From Roseovarius sp. (GTDB lineage: Bacteria > Pseudomonadota > Alphaproteobacteria > Rhodobacterales > Rhodobacteraceae), in NCBI GenBank assembly GCA_021767845.1, contig JAASSQ010000078.1:1-11750 (forward strand): 11,750 nucleotides of DNA, read 5' to 3'. The translations under genes and the position numbers were made by a program. Shown one piece after another: positions 1-5,215 of this stretch. The stretch's first letter is position 1; every line of letters begins with the position of its first letter. Below the pieces are notes generated by a model. That model made no database searches. It was not told the DNA's origin and saw only the letters and a list, made by a program, of their open reading frames with translations.

Positions 1-237
1 CTTGCGGATGCCCTCCAGCGCGCCGTCCAGCAGCGCCTGGTTGCGCAGCACCTTGCGTTGCAACCCCTCAAGGCCCTCGGTGCGCTCGGGTTCCAGCGCG
101 TTGAACGCGTCGATCAGGGCTTCCTTGTGCTCCAGAAGCGTGCCGATCGTCTCGAGATCGCCGGCCAGAAGCGCCGCGCGCTCGGAGTCCAGCAGCGCGT
201 CTAGCCGGTCGATCAGGGTTTGCCGGTCATCATGCAT
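1..237 (-). CDS. flgN: FlgN-like flagellar export chaperone, 3' end cut by window edge
   Basis: The first 79 residues are visible, read from ATG at 237 toward base 1 with no stop, so the C-terminus lies outside the window. The visible part is an almost continuous amphipathic helix rich in Leu, Glu, Arg and Ala (for example LIDRLDALLDSERAALLAGD, then LLEHKEALIDAFNALE and a segment containing LQRKVLRNQALLDGALEGIR). This is the pattern of the FlgN family, small helical chaperones that hold the hook-filament junction proteins FlgK and FlgL for type III export in the cytoplasm. The start overlaps the end of the rod-binding gene by 8 bases (230-237), implying translational coupling in one flagellar operon. 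Helical content alone is weak evidence; the flagellar neighbour and the LExLLxxK-type heptads make FlgN the best reading. A different small flagellar coiled-coil protein is the main alternative. Confidence 0.68.
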   Translation of the reverse strand, partial: MHDDRQTLIDRLDALLDSERAALLAGDLETIGTLLEHKEALIDAFNALEPERTEGLEGLQRKVLRNQALLDGALEGIRK

Positions 238-550
238 CGGTCCGTGCCTCCATCATCGAGCGATAGAACGCCTCGGCCAGCCCAAGCCCGCCGGCCGCGA
301 CCATCCGCTCGGCGATCGCCTGCCGGTGGAACGACGTGAAATGATCCTCGCCATGGCCGCCGGACATGCTGTTTTCCTGTTCCCCGAACCCGGCGGATTT
401 CAGCATTTCGGTCAGGAACGCCGCCTCCAGCGCATTGGCGACCTCCCATGCTGTCTCGTTCTTCGGTGTCAGGGCGCTTGAGCCGGCCCGCGCGCCGGTT
501 GCATGGGCGCGGGGCGGCGCTTGGGCGGGAATCGGTAAAAAATCAGTCAC
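230..550 (-). CDS. flgJ: Flagellar rod-binding protein, FlgJ N-terminal domain type (CheL-like)
   Basis: This 106-residue protein is mainly the rod-binding domain found at the N-terminus of enterobacterial FlgJ and in alphaproteobacterial proteins often named CheL. Diagnostic stretches are LEAAFLTEMLKSAGFG (residues 41-56), the Gly-rich linker GGHGEDHFTSF (64-74) and QAIAERMVAAGGLGLAEAFY (77-96). The family caps the growing rod in the periplasm. The muramidase domain of Escherichia coli FlgJ is absent, as is usual in alphaproteobacteria, where a separate lytic transglycosylase (SltF in Rhodobacter sphaeroides) does that work. I chose GTG at 550 because GAGG lies 7 bases upstream. The frame stays open up to 706, but the extra 52 residues are Arg-rich, unlike the family, and would overlap fliK. 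The protein has no signal peptide, consistent with type III export. The stop overlaps the next gene. Confidence 0.85.
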   Translation of the reverse strand: MTDFLPIPAQAPPRAHATGARAGSSALTPKNETAWEVANALEAAFLTEMLKSAGFGEQENSMSGGHGEDHFTSFHRQAIAERMVAAGGLGLAEAFYRSMMEARTDA

Positions 551-664
551 TGTTTCACCTCGAATTGATCCTACTGCGGTCCATTTGAGACCAATCCGGT
601 AAAGAATCGGTAACCGGCGGATGCCATCCTTGGGCGACTCGTGGAAGAAACGCCGGAGAAACGG
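551..664. promoter_or_regulatory. Divergent flgJ/fliK intergenic region with repeated TTACC-type motif
   Basis: These 114 bases separate the divergent flagellar genes and must hold the start signals for both. The decamer GAATCGGTAA occurs exactly at 604-613 and again at 529-538, just inside the rod-binding gene; a variant AATCCGGTAA lies at 593-602. On the minus strand 613-599 reads TTAC, seven bases, TTAC. This recalls the TTAA-N7-TTAA layout of the alphaproteobacterial flagellar regulator CtrA, but both half-sites have C in the fourth position, so it is not a clean match. TTGAGA at 585-590 could be a -35 box, but no acceptable -10 box follows at the right distance. The repeat is seen; regulatory function is inferred. 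Confidence 0.35.
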
Positions 665-2281
665 ATGATCCTGCCAGACCTGCCCCAGCCTGCGCCGACC
701 GGCCACCGCGCCGCGCGGCCGGCCGATGGCGCTGCCTTGCTGCCCCTGTCACGGAACACCGATTTCCACGTCATGTTTGCCGGGACCAAGTCGGTCGCGC
801 CGCGACTGCCGGATGACGGGGACGTCGCCCATCCCGCCCCCGATCGCGAGGGTGCTGCGCCCGAGATGGGCGACACCCCCGAGTTGCCCGATGCCCTGGA
901 GGATGCGGGCGCGCCCGCCGATCCGTCCGCCCCCGGCATTGAAAAGGCGCCCGCGCGTCGCGGTTCAGGGGCAAGCGTCGAAAGCGACCCGGCCTTGCCC
1001 GCGCGGGCGGCGCCGTCCGTGTCGCCGGCCACGACGGTTTCCCCACCTGTTGAAGGGGATGCCGTCGCACCCCCCTCTGCCCCGCCAGCACCCGGCGCCT
1101 CAGACCCATCGGTTCACGACACAGGCGTCCGGCCCGGCGCAGGGCACAGGCCGCCGGAAAAGGCCGATGCATGGTCAATGCCGGCGGTCCACCCCGACAT
1201 GACCCGGCCCGTCGCGCCCGGGCAAGATACGCCGGCGGTCACGGCCGACCCGCATGACGCGGCGCCGCCTGGGGAAAGGCCGCTTCCGGGCATCGCAAGT
1301 TCTGCTGCGCCGGCGCATGGCGCCGTTTGGGCCAAAGCGTCCCGCGTGGCGGACGCGGCGAGCGGTGCCATGCCCCCCGCGCCTGTTGTCACGGTCGGCG
1401 GCGCGGCGCAGGTGCCGGACCACCCGGTCCTGCCCCCGGGCGGCCGCATGCTGCAGCCCACGGCACACGCACCGCAGTCGGCGCCGGGCAATACGGACCC
1501 TGACCCGCGGGCGCATGCGGCCCCGAACGGCCCGAAAACCGCGTCGTCAGCCATTCCGCCGCGGCCCGTCGCCAACGCCCCGCAAGCCGCCCCGGCGATC
1601 CCGCGGCCATCGGCCGAAGCTCTGCATGTGCAGGGGGCCGATGCGCCGCAGGCAATCGCCACCGCCTCCGGCAATCCGCCTTCCCGGCCCGGCGCAACGA
1701 TGCCCGGGCCGCGTTTTCCCGCGCCGGCGACGCCCCCCGCGCCAATCATGGATACGCGCGCGAAAGCGCCAGTGTCGGACCACCAGGTTTTCGTCTCTGA
1801 CACGGCCCAAAATCCCGATTCCCCCCGCGCCCCCAATGATTCGGCCGCCCTGTCCCGTGCCGCGCCTGACGGTCCGGCGCGGTCTGATCTTCCCCGGCAT
1901 GTCGCCGCCCAGATCGCCGCGGCGGTTCAGCGCGCCGCGCCGGGCGAGCAGACGATGGAGCTGACCCTGAACCCCGCCGAGCTTGGGCGGGTCCGCATCA
2001 GCATGGCGCCGGGTGACGGGACGATCGTGGTGACGGTTCTGGCGGAACGGCCGGAAACGCTCGACCTGATGCGCCGTCATGCGGATCTTCTGGCGCGCGA
2101 TTTCCACGATCTCGGATACGAGTCGGCGGAATTCAGCTTCGGGCAGAATGGCGCCGATACGGGCCAGCAACCGGGCGACGCGCCGCCGCAGTCCGGTCCG
2201 CTGGCTGAGCCTGCCCCTGCCAGCCCTGCGCCCGGCTGTCCCCTGTGGATCGCCGCGGATCGCGTTGACATTCGTCTCTAG
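665..2281 (+). CDS. fliK: Flagellar hook-length control protein FliK
   Basis: FliK is the exported molecular ruler that measures the hook and switches the type III export gate from hook to filament substrates. With ATG at 665 the protein has 538 residues. Residues 1 to about 415 are Pro/Ala/Gly-rich, low complexity and probably disordered. The conserved C-terminal Flg_hook domain occupies about 425-505, with MELTLNPAELGRVRISMAPG near 430-450, followed by a VVTVLAERPETLDLMRRHAD segment and LGYESAEF. A short Pro-rich tail follows. ATG 665 has GGAG at 655-658, 6 bases away. An upstream in-frame GTG at 641 would add eight residues but has no good ribosome site. The stop is 12 bases before flgD, so the two are co-transcribed. 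The Pro-rich part is too variable to identify the protein; the C-terminal domain and flgD carry the call. Confidence 0.9.
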   Translation: MILPDLPQPAPTGHRAARPADGAALLPLSRNTDFHVMFAGTKSVAPRLPDDGDVAHPAPDREGAAPEMGDTPELPDALEDAGAPADPSAPGIEKAPARRGSGASVESDPALPARAAPSVSPATTVSPPVEGDAVAPPSAPPAPGASDPSVHDTGVRPGAGHRPPEKADAWSMPAVHPDMTRPVAPGQDTPAVTADPHDAAPPGERPLPGIASSAAPAHGAVWAKASRVADAASGAMPPAPVVTVGGAAQVPDHPVLPPGGRMLQPTAHAPQSAPGNTDPDPRAHAAPNGPKTASSAIPPRPVANAPQAAPAIPRPSAEALHVQGADAPQAIATASGNPPSRPGATMPGPRFPAPATPPAPIMDTRAKAPVSDHQVFVSDTAQNPDSPRAPNDSAALSRAAPDGPARSDLPRHVAAQIAAAVQRAAPGEQTMELTLNPAELGRVRISMAPGDGTIVVTVLAERPETLDLMRRHADLLARDFHDLGYESAEFSFGQNGADTGQQPGDAPPQSGPLAEPAPASPAPGCPLWIAADRVDIRL

Positions 2282-2293
2282 AAAGGCCCCGAC

Positions 2294-2974
2294 ATGGACC
2301 AGATTACCCCGGCGACCCCCGCCGCCCAGCCCTCCGGCGCCGCTGCCTCCAAGGCCGCAGGCAGCCCGCCCGCCCCGGCGCTCAGCTCGGATTTCGAGAC
2401 TTTTCTCAAGATGCTCACGGCCCAGATGCGCAATCAGGACCCCTTGAACCCCGTTGAATCCGCCGATTTCGCGGTTCAGCTTGCCACCTTTTCGACGGTG
2501 GAACAGCAGGTGCGCACCAATTCGCTTCTGGAAACGCTGGGGGATCGTGTCGGTGCGCTCGGCATGGCGCAATTGTCGGGCTGGGTGGGCATGGACGCCC
2601 GCGCCGAGATGCCGGTGGCCTTTGACGGCGCGCCCGTGACCCTGACGCTTGCGCCGGCCCCGCTGGCCGATGCCGCGCAGCTTGTCGTGCGTGACAGCGC
2701 AGGGAATGTCGTGCATCGCGGGGACGTGGCGGCTGACGCGGGGCAGGTGCAATGGGCGGGTGTCGGCACCTCCGGCGCGCCGCTGCCGTCGGGGCGCTAC
2801 GATATTTCCGTTGAATCCTTCGCAGCCGGGGAAAGCCTGGGCGAAACCCCCGTTCAGGTGCATGGCCGCATCGTCGAGGCGCGCAACGATGCCGGGGCCA
2901 TCACGCTGGTCATGGCCTCTGGGCAAGAGGTCGGCGCGGACGACATTCTCGGCCTGCGCCTCCCCGAGGGCTGA
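2294..2974 (+). CDS. flgD: Flagellar hook assembly scaffold (hook cap) protein FlgD
   Basis: FlgD forms the cap on which hook protein FlgE polymerises and is itself exported through the flagellar type III system. The 226-residue length is close to that of Escherichia coli FlgD (231). The conserved N-terminal region is clear: FLKMLTAQMRNQDPLNP at 37-53, then ATFSTVEQQ at 64-72 and a Leu-rich helix. The C-terminal half (about 104-225) has the beta-rich Ig/tudor-type character of the family, with the typical GQVQWAG...PLPSGRYDISV stretch near 154-178. Residues 8-30 are an Ala/Pro-rich linker, consistent with an unfolded secretion signal. The ribosome site GAAAGG (2281-2286) overlaps the fliK stop by one base, with 7 bases to the ATG. 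The fliK-flgD pairing is common in flagellar clusters. The identification is firm. Confidence 0.95.
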   Translation: MDQITPATPAAQPSGAAASKAAGSPPAPALSSDFETFLKMLTAQMRNQDPLNPVESADFAVQLATFSTVEQQVRTNSLLETLGDRVGALGMAQLSGWVGMDARAEMPVAFDGAPVTLTLAPAPLADAAQLVVRDSAGNVVHRGDVAADAGQVQWAGVGTSGAPLPSGRYDISVESFAAGESLGETPVQVHGRIVEARNDAGAITLVMASGQEVGADDILGLRLPEG

Positions 2975-3046
2975 CCGCCCCTTGTCAGGACCTTCGGCCT
3001 GGCCTAGCGTCCGGCGATTGTTGCCCCAGCCGGAATTGCGCCACCG

Positions 3047-3925
3047 ATGACCGCCTTGCCGAACCCGCCGCCACAGCCGGTCCACGACGCGCTGACCGCG
3101 CGGGGGATCGCCCTGTCCGGGGCCGTCTGGACCCCGCTCTCGGGTGGCCGCACCAACCGGCTCTGGCGGCTCGACCGGCCCGAGGCGCCGCCCGTTGTCG
3201 TCAAGCTCTACGCCGACCCGGCGCCCAACCCGCTCTTCCCTAACGATCCGGCACAGGAACGCCGGATGCTGCAGCACCTGAAAAACCAAGACATCGCGCC
3301 GCGTCTCGTGGCACATGCCGATACCGGGATCGGCCCGCTGCTGGTCTATTCCCATCTCGACGGGGCGCCTTGGTTCGGCCGGGCGCACCTGGCCGCGCGG
3401 GCGCTGCACCGGCTGCACGGCATCGCGCCCCCGCCCGACATGCGTCACGCCCCCGATGGCAGCGAAGAACTGTCCAGCCAAACGCGCGCGATCCTGTCCG
3501 GGTGCGCGTCGCAGGCCGCCCGCGCCGCGCTTGGCCTCATGCCGACAGGGCAGGTGCCCCCCTCCGGCCGCCGCGCCCTGCTGCATGGCGACCCGGTGCC
3601 CGGCAACATGATCGTGGGGCGGGTCCGGCTGCGGTTGATCGACTGGCAATGCCCCGCCCAGGGCGACCCGTGCGAGGATCTGGCGCTGTTCCTGTCGCCG
3701 GCCATGCAGATCGCCTATCGCGGCGCCGCCCTGTCGCGGGCCGAGCACGCGGCCTTCCTGGCCAGCTACCCCTGCCCCGACACCGTGGCCCGCTACCGCG
3801 CGCTGGCGCCCTGGTACCACTGGCGCATGCTCGCCTATTGCTTGTGGCGGCGCGAGCGGGGCGACGCGGCGGCAGGCCCCGCCGCCCGCAGTGAAGAGGC
3901 CGCGCTCGCCCGCCTGCGCGACTGA
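3047..3925 (+). CDS. Choline/aminoglycoside kinase-fold phosphotransferase, substrate unknown
   Basis: This 292-residue protein belongs to the APH/choline kinase superfamily, which transfers phosphate from ATP to a small hydroxyl-bearing molecule. Visible kinase elements in order are the nucleotide loop LSGGRTNRLWRL (31-42), the ATP-binding lysine in VVVKLY (Lys53), the hinge-like LLVYSHLDG (98-106), the catalytic loop LLHGDPVPGN (H180, D182, N187), the metal-binding Asp of LIDWQ (D199) and the following EDLALFL (210-216). All catalytic residues are present, so it should be active. The fold resembles choline or thiamine kinase rather than a resistance enzyme, and nothing in the sequence fixes the substrate. 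It starts 72 bases after flgD on the same strand with only a weak ribosome site (GGA about 12 bases upstream), so it may be read from the flagellar transcript. A flagellar role is not implied by the family. Confidence 0.8.
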   Translation: MTALPNPPPQPVHDALTARGIALSGAVWTPLSGGRTNRLWRLDRPEAPPVVVKLYADPAPNPLFPNDPAQERRMLQHLKNQDIAPRLVAHADTGIGPLLVYSHLDGAPWFGRAHLAARALHRLHGIAPPPDMRHAPDGSEELSSQTRAILSGCASQAARAALGLMPTGQVPPSGRRALLHGDPVPGNMIVGRVRLRLIDWQCPAQGDPCEDLALFLSPAMQIAYRGAALSRAEHAAFLASYPCPDTVARYRALAPWYHWRMLAYCLWRRERGDAAAGPAARSEEAALARLRD

Positions 3926-3974
3926 CGAAGGCGGCACGCCTGTTGCCCATCTGCAAGCATCCTCGGCCTTGATC

Positions 3975-3997
3975 CGAAACCGGGCTTGAGGGTTTCG
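3975..3997 (+). terminator. Possible transcription terminator hairpin after the kinase gene
   Basis: CGAAACC at 3975-3981 pairs perfectly with GGTTTCG at 3991-3997 around a 9-base loop, 50 bases after the kinase stop. Only TT follows before AAAGG, so the U-tract of a strong intrinsic terminator is missing. It may be a weak or Rho-assisted end, or part of the regulatory region of the next gene. Confidence 0.35.
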
Positions 3998-4012
3998 TTA
4001 AAGGTCTGTTTG

Positions 4013-4028
4013 TGTAATGGTGATTACA
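4013..4028. promoter_or_regulatory. 16-bp palindrome, candidate operator for the yjbE-like gene
   Basis: TGTAATGGTGATTACA is a perfect inverted repeat of 6-base arms around a 4-base spacer, ending 46 bases before the start codon of the yjbE-like gene. It stands out in a very GC-rich background. The left arm TGTAAT also matches a -10 box at five of six positions, though no good -35 box lies 16-18 bases upstream. Size and symmetry suit a dimeric helix-turn-helix regulator; which one is unknown. Confidence 0.4.
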
Positions 4029-4074
4029 ACCTATCCGGGTTGTTCGATGAATCAGAGGAAATTGGAGAGTCGAC

Positions 4075-4434
4075 ATGAAAATGATTCCGACCACCGTCGC
4101 CGCCGCTGCCGTCGCCTTGGCCGCCGCCGCGCCGGTTGCCGCGAATGATCTCAACACTTCGGGCGCTCAGGCGGTCAACGCGAACCCGTTCGTCTCGACG
4201 CAGGGCACGACCGCCGGCGGCACCACCGCGGGCACCGGAACCGGCGCGGGTACGACCGCAGGGGCAGGCGCCGGGGCTGGCGCGGGCGCAGGTGCCGGGG
4301 CTGGCCTCGGGGTCGGCGGTGGCCTGGGTGCGGCCGGTATCGCGGCAGGCGTCGTGGCGGCAGTCGCAGTTGTCGGCGCAGTGGCCGCAGGCGGCGACGG
4401 CGACGGCAACACCGTCGTGACCACCACCAACTGA
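4075..4434 (+). CDS. yjbE: Small exported Gly/Ala-rich protein, YjbE/GfcA-like
   Basis: The 119-residue product opens with a signal peptide (Lys2, a hydrophobic Ala/Val stretch, probable cleavage after APVAA at residue 23). A Thr/Gly and then Gly/Ala repeat tract covers about 45-80, followed by a hydrophobic segment LGAAGIAAGVVAAVAVVGAV (84-103) and a polar tail, GGDGDGNTVVTTTN (106-119). The layout of signal peptide, low-complexity middle, hydrophobic patch, GGDG-type turn and Thr-rich end is that of YjbE and GfcA, the small first-gene products of the Escherichia coli yjbEFGH and gfc (group 4 capsule) operons. yjbF and yjbH lie next door, which strongly supports this. The biochemical role of the family is not established; a part in exopolysaccharide export is inferred from the operons. 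The ribosome site GGAGAG (4064-4069) is well placed. Unlike in E. coli, the gene faces the others rather than leading their operon. Low complexity limits certainty. Confidence 0.62.
   Translation: MKMIPTTVAAAAVALAAAAPVAANDLNTSGAQAVNANPFVSTQGTTAGGTTAGTGTGAGTTAGAGAGAGAGAGAGAGLGVGGGLGAAGIAAGVVAAVAVVGAVAAGGDGDGNTVVTTTN
4264..4305 (+). repeat. 24-bp imperfect tandem repeat encoding the Gly-Ala tract
   Basis: GCAGGCGCCGGGGCTGGC at 4264-4281 recurs at 4288-4305 with a single C-to-T change, giving a 24-base period that encodes alternating Ala-Gly. Such in-frame repeats can gain or lose units in steps of eight residues without breaking the frame. Confidence 0.7.
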
Positions 4435-4457
4435 TCTTTCATCCATAGCGATGTTTA

Positions 4458-4483
4458 AAAACGGGCTCTGCGGGGCCCGTTTT
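4458..4483. terminator. Bidirectional intrinsic terminator between yjbE-like gene and yjbF
   Basis: AAAACGGGC (4458-4466) pairs perfectly with GCCCGTTTT (4475-4483) around an 8-base loop. The plus-strand transcript ends in TTTT then CGTTT; the minus-strand transcript ends in a TTTTT run. It lies 24 bases after the plus-strand stop and 37 bases past the minus-strand stop, so it can serve both converging genes. Confidence 0.9.
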
Positions 4484-4519
4484 CGTTTGGCCAGGTGGTC
4501 GAACCGGCAATACCCGCGC

Positions 4520-5215
4520 TCAGCGCAGGCGCGAGATCACGCTGTGCCCCATGCTCGGCCCCGCCCAATGCCGCGACCGCAGGATCTCTCCGGCATCGCT
4601 CACCACGTATGTGTTCTCGACCGTCTCGTCCTCGCCCCGGCAGGTCGCCGTCATGGTGGTGGCCCGCACCTGCCCGCCCGTCGCGCCGGGCACGTTCTCC
4701 CGCGCGCCGCGCCGCACCGTGCAGACCGAGGTGACCTCATGGGTCTGGTTCTCGCCGTCCAGGTAATTCTGCCGGATCTCGGCGGTCCCGTCCTGCCGCG
4801 CCTTGACCAGCGCCAGCAGGCCTTCCAGCTCCGACGACATCAGGTCATCGCCCAGCCCCCGCGTCGCGACCAGCACGTTGTCCTTGCTCGTCACGCTCAA
4901 CCTTTCCGAGCCGGTATAGGAGGCCCAGGTCACGTAATCGCCGTTGCGCGCGATCGGCCGCAGGACGGCCGAGGCCTTGTGCTTCTCCAGGTGATAGATC
5001 GCCACCGGACCCTCGGTCCGGGCCAGCGCCTCGTTGGCGACGCGCGCCACGATCGCCGGATCGGGGGCGGATTCGGGCGGCGCTTCCCGCAGGGTATCCA
5101 CCACGGCCTTGCCGACCGTGAACACGTTCTGGTTGCCCTGCATGTTCGAGCAGCCGACCAGCAACGCCGCACAACCGATCAGCCCGAAACGCCGGGCGGT
5201 CACACTCAGGCTCAT
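4520..5215 (-). CDS. yjbF: YjbF/GfcB-family exopolysaccharide lipoprotein
   Basis: The 231-residue product begins with a lipoprotein signal: Arg8-Arg9, a hydrophobic stretch, and lipobox LVGC with Cys22 as the acylated residue. Ser23 follows the Cys, so sorting to the outer membrane is expected. Family-typical stretches are DYVTWASY (93-100), VATRGLGDDLMSSEL (116-130) and the C-terminal RSRHWAGPSMG (213-223). Cys165 and Cys192 could form a disulfide. YjbF/GfcB proteins act in the periplasm or outer membrane in export of exopolysaccharide or group 4 capsule; the exact mechanism is not known. The ATG overlaps the yjbH stop as ATGA with GGAG directly before it, so translation is probably coupled to yjbH. 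The order yjbH then yjbF is the reverse of the Escherichia coli operon, and yjbG is missing between them. Transcription should end at the shared hairpin downstream. Confidence 0.88.
   Translation of the reverse strand: MSLSVTARRFGLIGCAALLVGCSNMQGNQNVFTVGKAVVDTLREAPPESAPDPAIVARVANEALARTEGPVAIYHLEKHKASAVLRPIARNGDYVTWASYTGSERLSVTSKDNVLVATRGLGDDLMSSELEGLLALVKARQDGTAEIRQNYLDGENQTHEVTSVCTVRRGARENVPGATGGQVRATTMTATCRGEDETVENTYVVSDAGEILRSRHWAGPSMGHSVISRLR

Noticed and set aside
599..613. A definite CtrA binding site
   Set aside because: The half-sites read TTAC rather than TTAA, so the match is partial. I kept only the repeat observation.
641..664. Upstream GTG start for fliK at 641
   Set aside because: It has no convincing ribosome site, whereas ATG 665 has GGAG at 6 bases. 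Not excluded.
2975..3046. A terminator between flgD and the kinase gene
   Set aside because: Only short, broken pairings (such as GGAC with GTCC) are present and there is no T-run, so read-through is more likely.
1547..3937. A 796-codon open frame on the minus strand opposite fliK, flgD and the kinase
   Set aside because: The translation is Arg/Gly/Pro-rich with no recognisable motif and lies opposite three well-supported genes. Long antisense frames are expected when third codon positions are almost all G or C.
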